From Acidobacteriota bacterium (GTDB lineage: Bacteria; Acidobacteriota; Blastocatellia; Pyrinomonadales; Pyrinomonadaceae): 7,290 nt of DNA. The first letter of the stretch is position 1. The number at the start of each line of letters is the position of its first letter. The position numbers were made by a program, and so were the translations under genes. Shown piece after piece: positions 1-7,157 of the stretch. Location: the NCBI GenBank assembly GCA_029777145.1, contig JAKOSS010000677.1:1-7290 (forward strand), written 5' to 3'. Below the pieces are notes generated by a model. It searched no databases and was not told the DNA's origin. It worked only from the letters and a program-made list of their open reading frames with translations.

Positions 1-906
1 ATGATCTTCCGGCAGCACGTCGAGCAGTTCGACGAGCGTCATGAACGCCCAGCCGTTCGCCCGCGCCCAGTGAAACTCGGGGTGCTCCGTCATTCCCTCG
101 ACCCAGCCGTGCATAAAGATGTTCAATTGCCGGTTGAACATCCTCTTCTCGAACGACAGTACCTGAAACGCCGCTTCGTCGAAATACTTGCGATCGCCGG
201 TAAGTTTGCCCATCTGCGCGAGCGCCGGAACGCTCATGAACAGATCGTCGAGCCAAAGTGTGTTCGGCTGCGGCCTCATCCGCGCCAGCGTCCGGTCCGA
301 AAGCCGGTACTGCTTGCTCATGATATGCGCGATCGCCGTGTCGATCAGCGGCTGAACGTTCGCATTGCTTCCCGCGCGTTTGGCCTTGATCATCGCCGCG
401 CACATCGCGCCGACGTCATCGAGCGCGCGCGGCGCGACGAGATTGCGGAGCGGCATCCGCGCTTCCCAGTCCTGATAACCGCCTTTCGGCTTGAACGCCG
501 CCGCCGAATCGGCGATGAACTTGAGCCGCTTTTCAACGTAATCGCGGTACTTCGGATCCTTCGTCTCCTGCGCCGCGAGGAGCATCCCGGCGTATGTCAC
601 GCCCCATTCGTACGAGACGATCCTGAAATCACCGCGCGCGAGGATCGTATCCTTGTCGATCTGCGACGCGTCCGAAAGCGGTTCGCCGGTCTTCTCGTTG
701 ATGAACCCGACGGGCGTCACGTTGTCGAGATATCCGCGCACGCGATCGAGGACCGCGGTTACCGATTCCTGTGTCGGAATCCCGTACGGGACGGGATAAT
801 CCGGCTGCAGCTTGTGCAGCGGCGTCGTCGCATCATTGACCGGCGTCTGGGCAAACGCCGAGATGCCGATCGAGAACAGGACGATGATCGAGGCAAACGT
901 TTTCAT
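1..906 (-). CDS. GH105 unsaturated rhamnogalacturonyl hydrolase, exported (partial, C-terminus beyond window)
   Basis: This frame is open from an ATG at 906 to the left window edge: 302 residues with no stop, so the C-terminus is missing. Residues 1-19 form a Sec signal peptide (Lys2, a hydrophobic run, then AFA before Gln20), so the enzyme acts in the periplasm or outside the cell. The rest resembles the YteR/YesR/RhiN group (GH105, related to GH88), an alpha/alpha-barrel fold. Visible motifs are YEWGVTYAGML (99-109), ALDDVGAM (161-168), WLDDLFMSVPAL (218-229) and HWARANGWAF (279-288). Asp220 in the WLDD motif is the likely counterpart of the catalytic Asp of YteR (from memory of the family). 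Such enzymes hydrate and split the 4,5-unsaturated galacturonyl residue from rhamnose in products of rhamnogalacturonan lyases. The start is 3 bases after the GH51 stop, without a clear ribosome-binding site, so translation is probably coupled. Some GH105 members act on other unsaturated uronides, so the exact substrate is inferred. Confidence 0.87.
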   Translation of the reverse strand, partial: MKTFASIIVLFSIGISAFAQTPVNDATTPLHKLQPDYPVPYGIPTQESVTAVLDRVRGYLDNVTPVGFINEKTGEPLSDASQIDKDTILARGDFRIVSYEWGVTYAGMLLAAQETKDPKYRDYVEKRLKFIADSAAAFKPKGGYQDWEARMPLRNLVAPRALDDVGAMCAAMIKAKRAGSNANVQPLIDTAIAHIMSKQYRLSDRTLARMRPQPNTLWLDDLFMSVPALAQMGKLTGDRKYFDEAAFQVLSFEKRMFNRQLNIFMHGWVEGMTEHPEFHWARANGWAFMTLVELLDVLPEDH

Positions 907-909
907 GAA

Positions 910-2571
910 CTACGCGATCTGCAAAGTAAGTCTCGTGACCGATGCCGGCGCAAACTTGTAGACGAGTTTTCCGCCGGCACCGACGGTCACGGTTTCGTTC
1001 CGCGGCACGAGCGCCTTCGGATCGGCGAATGTGTTCCGGATCTGAAGATTGCTCGACGAAAGTACTCGCGCTTCGGCCGAAACGATCCGCGCGCCGGGAA
1101 CGTTGATCTCGGTCTCGCGGGCGTTGGCGTGGTCGGGATTCGTCGCCGTCAGCGTGATCGTCTTGCCGTTGATCGACGCCGATCCGTTGAGTCCCCAAAG
1201 ACTCGCCTTCGTTTCCTTTCGCTGGCTGTCGAACCGCGAAAATCCGAGCCGCGGCGCGATGAACTCCGTGCGGACGGCGGTCGCTCCGGCGTGCGGCATG
1301 TACATCTCGAAGACATGATAATTCGGCGTCTCGACGAGCTTGTCCTCATGCGCGATGTAGAGCGAGTGGATCGTGTTCACGAGCTGCGCCGGGTTCGCCA
1401 TGTTGACCTTGTCCGCGTGCCGCTGGAACGTGTCGAGATTGAGTCCCGAGATCAGCGCGTCGCGAAGGGTCGAGGCGTACGCGTAGAGGAATCCATCCGG
1501 CATGTCCGGATCCTGCCAGTGCCACGCGCCCCATTCGTCGACCGAGAGCTTGATCCGGCGTTCGCGGTCGTAAACTCCCATCGCCGTCCAGTGATCCTTG
1601 ATCAGCGATTCCATCCGGTCCGAACGTTGAATGAGATCGTACCAATCGTTGACGTCGAACTCGTTCGCGATCTGTTTTCCGGTCGATCCCGAATAGTAAT
1701 GAAGCGCCCAGCCGTAGAGCCGGTTGACCATGCCCGAGCCCTTCTCGGTCAACTTCTGGAAAAAGCGCGCGGTCCAGTTGAGGTCGCCGCCGTTGGGTCC
1801 GGATCCGATCAGTTTGAGCTTGTATCCGTAGGTCGGCAGCCAGGCGGTGAACCGGCGGAATTCGGTCGCGTATTCCTCGGGCAGGAAATCGCCGCCGCAG
1901 CCCCAGGATTCATTTCCGACGCCCCAATACTCGACGCCGTGCGGGTCGCGGTAACCGTTCTTTTCGCGCTCTTTCGCCCAGGTCGTCGTTCCGGCGGGCG
2001 CGTTGCAGTAATCGAGCCATTCCTGAAAAACGCGGCTGTCGCGCGATCGGAGGTTGGCGGCGAGATAGATCTTCGCTCCGACGAGTTTGCAGAAATGCGC
2101 GAATTCGTCGGTCCCGAAATAGTTCGACTCGTACTTCTGCGGCCCGCCTTCGAGCTTTTTGTAATTTTCGGGCGCTTTGTAATTGGTGTCGGCCCAGAAA
2201 TTGACGCGCGTCGGACGCTTGTCGCGCGGCCCGACGCCGTCGCGCCAATCGTACTGATCGGCGAAACAGCCTCCGGGATAGCGGATGACGCCCGGTTTGA
2301 GCTTTTTCAGGCTGTCGACGAGGTCCGCGCGGATGCCGTTGTAGTTGCGGATCTTCGAGTTCTCTCCGACCCATATTCCGTCGTAGACAACCGCGCCGAG
2401 ATGCTCGACGAAGTGGCTGTAAATGTCCGGATTGATCGTCCCGATCGGCTCGCCGATGAGAATCTCGACCTTCGATTCGAACGCCTGCGAGTAAAGCGAA
2501 CGCGGGGCGATCACCGCAGCGGCGGCCGCCAACGCCGATGTTTTCAGAAATTCCCGTCTGCCAAATGACAT
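910..2571 (-). CDS. abfA: GH51 alpha-L-arabinofuranosidase with Tat signal peptide
   Basis: The product is 553 residues. It should release terminal L-arabinofuranose from arabinan or arabinose-decorated pectin and xylan by the retaining mechanism. The order is a Tat signal (R5-R6-E-F-L-K, Ala-rich stretch 12-22, likely cleavage after SQA at 30), then a TIM barrel, then a C-terminal beta-sandwich (about 440-550). Family hallmarks are INPDIYSHFVEHLG (46-59), VIRYPGGCFADQYDWRDGVGP (95-115), VGNESWG with Glu221 as acid/base, and LSVDEWG with Glu346 as nucleophile, so the catalytic pair is intact. I chose the ATG at 2571 because AAGGAG lies 7 bases upstream and the Tat signal begins there. The open frame extends to 2709, but that extension lies over the preceding gene in another frame and is Arg/Ser-rich. 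The length is usual for GH51 plus a leader. Many GH51 enzymes are cytoplasmic, so the export signal is notable. Endo-acting or xylan-directed activity cannot be excluded. Confidence 0.92.
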   Translation of the reverse strand: MSFGRREFLKTSALAAAAAVIAPRSLYSQAFESKVEILIGEPIGTINPDIYSHFVEHLGAVVYDGIWVGENSKIRNYNGIRADLVDSLKKLKPGVIRYPGGCFADQYDWRDGVGPRDKRPTRVNFWADTNYKAPENYKKLEGGPQKYESNYFGTDEFAHFCKLVGAKIYLAANLRSRDSRVFQEWLDYCNAPAGTTTWAKEREKNGYRDPHGVEYWGVGNESWGCGGDFLPEEYATEFRRFTAWLPTYGYKLKLIGSGPNGGDLNWTARFFQKLTEKGSGMVNRLYGWALHYYSGSTGKQIANEFDVNDWYDLIQRSDRMESLIKDHWTAMGVYDRERRIKLSVDEWGAWHWQDPDMPDGFLYAYASTLRDALISGLNLDTFQRHADKVNMANPAQLVNTIHSLYIAHEDKLVETPNYHVFEMYMPHAGATAVRTEFIAPRLGFSRFDSQRKETKASLWGLNGSASINGKTITLTATNPDHANARETEINVPGARIVSAEARVLSSSNLQIRNTFADPKALVPRNETVTVGAGGKLVYKFAPASVTRLTLQIA

Positions 2572-2578
2572 TTCTCGT

Positions 2579-2584
2579 CTCCTT
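2579..2584 (-). promoter_or_regulatory. Ribosome-binding site of the GH51 gene
   Basis: AAGGAG on the minus strand, 7 bases before the ATG at 2571. It fixes the GH51 start against a longer upstream frame. It lies in the 22-base gap after the fusion gene's TAA (2594-2596), the widest gap in the operon. Most other genes here overlap or abut and lack a good site, so this gene is probably initiated independently rather than by coupling. Confidence 0.8.
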
Positions 2585-2593
2585 GAATTCGGT

Positions 2594-4681
2594 TTAGAAG
2601 TCGAAGTTATCGACGTTTTCCTTGTTGAAAATGAACGGTTTGCCGAGCCGGACCTCGTCGTCGACGATCTCGATGTTCTTGAGCCGTCCGGCCTCGAACG
2701 ATTTGTCACCCTTCTTCAGCTTGCCGTTGACGAGCGCATCCGCCGCATAAACAGACAAGTATCCGAGATCGACCGTGTTCCACAGCACGATGCTGTCGAC
2801 GATCCCGTCCTTGATGTACGGCTTGCACATGTTCGGGAGCGAGAGTCCGGTGACCTTGACGTCGGTCCTGCCGGATTGCTTGACGGCTTCGGCGATGCCC
2901 GGAACGGCCGGCGCGGCGATCCCCATGACGACCTTGACGTTCGGATAGACTTTGAGGATGTTCTGGGTCTCGGTGAACGCGCGGTCGCGGTCGCCGTCGC
3001 TCGGCTGGATCGCGACGAGCTTCATGTCCGGATATTTCTCGGTCAGTCGCTGCTTGATGAACTTGATCCACTCGTTCTGGTTCGCCGCGCTGAGGCTCGC
3101 CGTGACGATCGCGAATTCGCCCTTGCCGCTCATGATCCGCGCCGCCTCGTCCGTCAACGTCTCGCCGATCCCCTGCGGCGTCGCCTGGTTGATCAGAAAG
3201 TCGCGCGCGTCCTTGTTCGAATCAGCGTCCCACGTGACGACCTTGATGCCCTTGTCCTTCGCTTTTTTGAGCACCGTCGAGATCGCTTCCTTGTTTTCGA
3301 CCGAGACCGCGATGGCATCGACGCCGCGCGTGATCCACGCTTCGACGACCTCGTTTTGCTTCGCCGGATCGAGATCCGTCGGGCCGTCCCAAAGAAGCTC
3401 CACGCCGAGCTCTTTCGCCGCTTCGTCAGCGCCCTTTTTGCAGCTGATGAAGTAGGGATCGCCCTTCGCCTTCGGCATCATCGCGATCACCGCTTTCTTG
3501 CCCGTCGGCGCGTTCCGGCCGCCGTTCTGCGTTTGCGCCGATCCCGCCGGAGCATCGCCGCGGATCGAACGGACGAGCATCCAGTTGCTTCCGGCAATGA
3601 TCAGTCCGGTTAAGATTATCGCGGCACTGATGATGCCGACCTGTGAATTTTTCACCTCGAATTCCTCCTCTGAGACCGCGCCGGCCGGGGCCGCCGATGC
3701 GGATTTTGAAAATCTGTCGAAAAGAATGACGACGATCAGCAGAACGCCGGTCAGGATGCCGGCAAGTTCCGCCGGAAGGCCGCTCAGACGCAGACCGTTC
3801 TGCAGGATGACGATCGCGAAAAGTCCGAGCACGGTGCCGAGGATCGTCCCGCGGCCGCCGAAGATCGACGCGCCGCCGAGCACGACCGCGGTGATCGCCA
3901 TCAGCTCGTAGCCGGTCCCCGCGTCCGATTTCGCCTGACCGAGATGCGCGACGTAGATCACCGCCGCGAGGCTCGAAACGAATCCCGAGAGCGTGTAGAC
4001 GACGGTCAGCGAACGCCGGACCTTGATCCCTGCGTAACGCGCTCCCTCGGCCGAATATCCGATCGCGTAAAGGCTGCGACCGAAGGCGGTCCGTTCGAGC
4101 ATCCAGTAGATCGCGACGATCGCCGGAACAAAGATCAGAAGCTGCGTCGGGACGACGTCGAAAAGATAACCCTGGCCGAGAAACAGATAGCCCGCGCCGA
4201 ATCCCGAATAATTTTCGATCCCGCGCGTCAGTCCCTCGGCGATGCCGCGGAAAAGCGAAAACGTTCCGAGCGTGACGATCAGCGGCGGAAACCGCAGTTT
4301 CGTGATGATCGCCGCGTTGAGATAACCGCCGGCGACGCCGACGAGCAGCGTGATCAGGATCGCCAACGGCAGCGCCAGATGCGCGTCGCGCCAGAGCGCT
4401 CCCATGACGCCCGCCGAAAGCCCCATCATCGAGCCGACCGAAAGATCGATCCCGCCGGTGATGATGATCGGAGTCATCGCGAGCGCGAGCAGCCCGATCT
4501 CGACCGCGAGCCGCGTGATCTCGAAACCGTTCGCCGCCGAGAAGAAGTTCGCGCCGGAAACGCTGAACAGCGCGATCTCGACGAGCAGCACCGCGAGCAG
4601 CACCCACTCGTTGTTGGGAAACCAGCGCGCCGCCAGCGGCAGCTCGGTCCTCAGTTCGCGTTGTTCGGTGACGTTCTCCAT
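2594..4681 (-). CDS. Fused sugar ABC permease / RhaS-like substrate-binding protein
   Basis: One 695-residue frame holds two proteins that are normally separate. Residues 1-322 are a CUT2 (RbsC/RhaP-type) permease of about ten membrane segments with GGIDLSVGS (76-84), the AEGARYAGI loop (211-219) and LGGASIFGGRG (268-278). Residues 323-347 are an Ala/Glu-rich cytoplasmic linker. Residues 348-370 are an extra hydrophobic helix. Residues 396-695 are a type I periplasmic sugar-binding domain. Its RhaS-like traits are WDGPT (431-435), GVDAIAVSVEN (453-463), TASLSAANQNEWI (527-539), TGLSLPNM (611-618) and WNTVDLGY (634-641), which favour L-rhamnose; the related LsrB (AI-2) family is the main alternative. 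An even-spanning permease ends inside the cell, so the added helix would correctly put the binding domain in the periplasm. There is no separate signal peptidase site or lipobox Cys. The ATG shares one base (TGATG) with the upstream permease stop. GGAGG lies 19 bases before it, too far to be convincing. An internal ribosome-binding site sits at the junction. Confidence 0.88.
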   Translation of the reverse strand: MENVTEQRELRTELPLAARWFPNNEWVLLAVLLVEIALFSVSGANFFSAANGFEITRLAVEIGLLALAMTPIIITGGIDLSVGSMMGLSAGVMGALWRDAHLALPLAILITLLVGVAGGYLNAAIITKLRFPPLIVTLGTFSLFRGIAEGLTRGIENYSGFGAGYLFLGQGYLFDVVPTQLLIFVPAIVAIYWMLERTAFGRSLYAIGYSAEGARYAGIKVRRSLTVVYTLSGFVSSLAAVIYVAHLGQAKSDAGTGYELMAITAVVLGGASIFGGRGTILGTVLGLFAIVILQNGLRLSGLPAELAGILTGVLLIVVILFDRFSKSASAAPAGAVSEEEFEVKNSQVGIISAAIILTGLIIAGSNWMLVRSIRGDAPAGSAQTQNGGRNAPTGKKAVIAMMPKAKGDPYFISCKKGADEAAKELGVELLWDGPTDLDPAKQNEVVEAWITRGVDAIAVSVENKEAISTVLKKAKDKGIKVVTWDADSNKDARDFLINQATPQGIGETLTDEAARIMSGKGEFAIVTASLSAANQNEWIKFIKQRLTEKYPDMKLVAIQPSDGDRDRAFTETQNILKVYPNVKVVMGIAAPAVPGIAEAVKQSGRTDVKVTGLSLPNMCKPYIKDGIVDSIVLWNTVDLGYLSVYAADALVNGKLKKGDKSFEAGRLKNIEIVDDEVRLGKPFIFNKENVDNFDF
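3653..3671 (-). promoter_or_regulatory. Candidate internal ribosome-binding site and GTG start for the binding-protein half
   Basis: Inside the fusion gene the minus strand carries AGAGGAGG (3671-3664), then 8 bases, then an in-frame GTG (3655-3653; Val343 of the fusion). This is one of the two best-looking Shine-Dalgarno sequences in the window and is ideally spaced. Starting here would give a 353-residue protein, beginning with Lys-Asn-Ser-Gln and a hydrophobic helix, then the whole RhaS-like domain. That is close to the normal length of a stand-alone RhaS with a signal anchor. The Glu-Glu-Glu codons could create the motif by chance, so its use is not proven. Confidence 0.5.
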
Positions 4682-5634
4682 CAGTTTGCCGCCGACCTTT
4701 CCTCCAATTTCCGCATGACGACGTCGCCGACCAGCGCGGCGAGAATGATCAGTCCCTGGATCGCCTTTTCCCAGAACGGGTTGATCCCGACGAACGTGAG
4801 CGCCGTTCCGATCGTTCCGAGCAGCGCGACGCCGACCAGCGTTCCGGGCAATTTTCCGCGCCCGCCGGTGATCGCGGCCCCGCCGACGACGACCGCCGCG
4901 ACGGCCTTGAGTTCCATTCCGATCCCCGCGTTCGACGGGATCTCGTTGAAGCGCACAGCGTTGAGCAACGCGGCCAGCCCGACAAGCGCTCCCATCAGCG
5001 CGAAGACGCCGAACGTGATCGACTTCGGCTCGATGCCGGCAAGCCGCGCGGCCTCGGCGTCAGATCCGACGGCGTAGATCGCACGTCCGATCCGCAGATG
5101 CCGCAGCGCCCACGCGAAAACCGCAAAGACGATCAACGGGACGGCGACGATGATGATCTGTCCCGTCGACTGTCCGAGACCGAACCACTGGAAATTTGCG
5201 GGAAGTCCCTGAACCCACGCGCCTTCCGTGATCCACCGCAAGCCGTCGCGCCAGGCGACGAGCATCGCCAGCGTGACGATGATCGACGGCAAACCGAACC
5301 TTCCGACGAGAAATCCGTTGACGGCGCCCATCGCGGTCCCGATCAGGATCATCGCGACGAAGAGCAGCGGAAGCGGCACACCCGCTTTGGCGAGCACGCC
5401 CGCGAGGACGCTCGCGACGGCGAACTGCGATCCGACCGAGATATCGATCTCTCCGAGCAGGATGACGAGCGTCATGCCGATCGCGATCAGCAGGAACGGT
5501 GCGTTGTTGATGACGAGATCACCGAGATTTCCCGCGCCGAAGAACGACGGAGCAACAACCCCGACCGCCGCGAGCAGCACCAGATAGGCGACCGCCGCGG
5601 AAATCTCTCTCTTGTTGCGTTTGAAATCCAGCAT
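4681..5634 (-). CDS. CUT2-family sugar ABC transporter permease (RhaP/RhaQ/RbsC type)
   Basis: A 317-residue integral membrane protein, one half of the importer's channel, in the inner membrane. About ten hydrophobic segments are visible (for example 11-33, 42-60, 88-110, 157-176, 206-226, 263-285 and 289-305). Family marks are GEIDISVGSQ (61-70), the cytoplasmic AVGSDAEAARLAGI loop (188-201) expected to contact the ATPase, and VVGGAAITGGRG (249-260). The length is normal for the family, and the permease half of the next gene is a homologue, so the channel is likely a heterodimer, as in the rhizobial RhaP/RhaQ system. The ATG at 5634 follows the ATPase stop by 11 bases with no good ribosome-binding site, and the TGA overlaps the next ATG by one base; both suggest coupled translation. 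The sugar cannot be read from the permease itself; L-rhamnose is inferred from the binding domain next door. Which permease corresponds to RhaP and which to RhaQ is unresolved. Confidence 0.92.
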   Translation of the reverse strand: MLDFKRNKREISAAVAYLVLLAAVGVVAPSFFGAGNLGDLVINNAPFLLIAIGMTLVILLGEIDISVGSQFAVASVLAGVLAKAGVPLPLLFVAMILIGTAMGAVNGFLVGRFGLPSIIVTLAMLVAWRDGLRWITEGAWVQGLPANFQWFGLGQSTGQIIIVAVPLIVFAVFAWALRHLRIGRAIYAVGSDAEAARLAGIEPKSITFGVFALMGALVGLAALLNAVRFNEIPSNAGIGMELKAVAAVVVGGAAITGGRGKLPGTLVGVALLGTIGTALTFVGINPFWEKAIQGLIILAALVGDVVMRKLEERSAAN

Positions 5635-5645
5635 CTCTATGTAAA

Positions 5646-7157
5646 TCAGTTACTTGCAGCGACCGAGCCGTGTCCGAGCGCGAGCGCCAGGATCTCGGTT
5701 TGCGTCGCTTCCTCGCGTTCGAGGACCTTGACGATCGTTCCGCCGTGCATCACCGCGACGCGGTCGCTCATGCCCAAAACCTCGGGAAGCTCCGACGAGA
5801 TCATCAGGATCGCGACGCCTTCGGCCGCGAGTTCGGTCATCAGCGTATGGATCTCCGATTTCGCTCCGATATCGATGCCTTGCGTCGGTTCGTCGAGGAT
5901 CAGCACGGCCGGCTTCGTCAGCAGCCAGCGGCTGAGCGCGACCTTCTGTTGGTTGCCGCCCGAGAGCGTCGCGACCGAATCGTGGATCGACGGCGTCTTG
6001 ACGCCGAGCCGCCGCGTGTACTCGGCGGCGAGTTCCTGCTCCTTGCCGAAATTGAGTCCGAATTTACCCGAAAGGATCTGCAGCGACGCGAGCGTCACGT
6101 TCGATGCGATCGGCAGATCGAGGATCACGCCGTGCTTGCGGCGGTCTTCCGGCAGATACGCAATGTTTCGCCGGATGGCATCGCGCGGATGGCTGTTCTT
6201 GATCGGAACGCCGTTGAGAAACACCTCGCCGGAATCGGCCTCGTCGATCCCAAAGACGGCGCGCGCGAATTCTGTCCGTCCGGCTCCGACAAGTCCGGCG
6301 ACGCCGACGATCTCGCCGGCACGCACCGTCAGGTTGATGTTGCGCACGCCGGCTTTTTTCGAGCCGAAATTCCGCAATTCGAGTGCGACCTTGCCGATCG
6401 GCACGTCCTTCTTCGGAAAGATCTGCGACAGTTCGCGTCCGACCATCAGCCGAATCATCTCGTCGCGGCTGACCTCTTTGACGACGCGCGTGTCGATCGT
6501 CTGCCCGTCGCGCAGGACGGTGACGCGGTCCGCGATCACCGGCAGTTCTTCGAGCCGGTGCGAGATGTAGATCATCCCGACGCCGTGCTCGCGGAGCCCG
6601 CGAATGACGCGAAAAAGGTTGTTCGTGTCGTCTTCCGAAAGCGATGCCGTCGGTTCGTCGAGGATCAGGATCTTGGCGTCCGAACCGAGCGCCCGGGCGA
6701 TCTCGACAAGCTGCTGCTGCGGCATCGAAAGGCTGCCGGCTTCGGCCTCGACGTCGATCTTCGCGCCGATCCGGTCGAGCAGTTCCCGCGCCCGCTCGCG
6801 ACGTTGGCGCCAGTCGACGCGGCCGAAGAATCCGCCGCGCTCGTACCCGATGGCAATGTTCTCGGCGACCGAGAGTTCGGGAAACAGCGCCGGTTGCTGG
6901 TAGATCGCGGCGACCCCGAGCTCCTTCGAGATCGTCGGCGAGTTTTCGGTGATCACTTTTCCTTCGATCTCGAGATATCCCGAATCGGGTTCGACCGCGC
7001 CGGTGACGATCTTGATGAACGTCGATTTTCCGGCTCCGTTCTCGCCGATCAGCGCGTGGACCTCTCCCGCGCGCAGTTCGAACGAGGCCGACCGGAGCGC
7101 CTTGACGCCCGCATACGACTTCTGCACGTCGTTCGCTTTGAGGAGGATCTCACTCAT
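5646..7157 (-). CDS. Sugar ABC transporter ATP-binding protein, two ABC domains (RhaT/RbsA/MglA type)
   Basis: A 503-residue cytoplasmic ATPase that would drive the sugar importer. The first ABC domain has Walker A GENGAGKST (38-46), signature LSMPQQQ (143-149), Walker B LILDEPTASL (164-173) and switch His200 (YISH). The second domain has a degenerate Walker A, GLVGAGRTE (288-296), with Arg in place of the usual Lys, signature LSGGNQQ (398-404) and Walker B LILDEPTQGID (419-429). One canonical and one degenerate site is usual for this carbohydrate-uptake family, as is a length near 500. The name RhaT used for the rhizobial ATPase must not be confused with the E. coli rhamnose-proton symporter. 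The ATG at 7157 overlaps the end of lutC by 8 bases and has no evident ribosome-binding site, so coupling is likely. Ribose, galactose or AI-2 transport would look alike from this protein alone; rhamnose is inferred from the binding domain. Confidence 0.94.
   Translation of the reverse strand: MSEILLKANDVQKSYAGVKALRSASFELRAGEVHALIGENGAGKSTFIKIVTGAVEPDSGYLEIEGKVITENSPTISKELGVAAIYQQPALFPELSVAENIAIGYERGGFFGRVDWRQRRERARELLDRIGAKIDVEAEAGSLSMPQQQLVEIARALGSDAKILILDEPTASLSEDDTNNLFRVIRGLREHGVGMIYISHRLEELPVIADRVTVLRDGQTIDTRVVKEVSRDEMIRLMVGRELSQIFPKKDVPIGKVALELRNFGSKKAGVRNINLTVRAGEIVGVAGLVGAGRTEFARAVFGIDEADSGEVFLNGVPIKNSHPRDAIRRNIAYLPEDRRKHGVILDLPIASNVTLASLQILSGKFGLNFGKEQELAAEYTRRLGVKTPSIHDSVATLSGGNQQKVALSRWLLTKPAVLILDEPTQGIDIGAKSEIHTLMTELAAEGVAILMISSELPEVLGMSDRVAVMHGGTIVKVLEREEATQTEILALALGHGSVAASN

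Noticed and set aside
1..2568. An 855-codon open frame on the plus strand opposite the two glycosidase genes.
   Set aside because: It is very rich in Arg, Asp, Glu and Val with no recognisable domain, and it runs antisense to genes with intact catalytic motifs and signal peptides. GC-rich codon use in the real genes leaves few stops in the opposite frame.
2572..2593. GAATTC palindrome in the gap before the GH51 gene as an operator or terminator.
   Set aside because: Six bases is too short to support an operator, and there is no hairpin with a T-run that would act as a terminator.
2572..2709. Possible 46-residue N-terminal extension of the GH51 protein starting at 2709.
   Set aside because: It overlaps the end of the fusion gene in another frame, is Arg/Ser-rich, and would bury the Tat signal. 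A good ribosome-binding site lies 7 bases before the ATG at 2571.
4701..4705. GGAGG upstream of the fusion gene as its ribosome-binding site.
   Set aside because: It lies 19 bases from the ATG at 4681, well beyond normal spacing; the one-base TGATG overlap makes coupling the simpler explanation.
6270..6296. Lys-to-Arg change in the second Walker A motif of the ATPase (GAGRT), suggesting a damaged gene.
   Set aside because: A degenerate second site is usual in RbsA/MglA-type ATPases; the first site and both Walker B motifs are intact.
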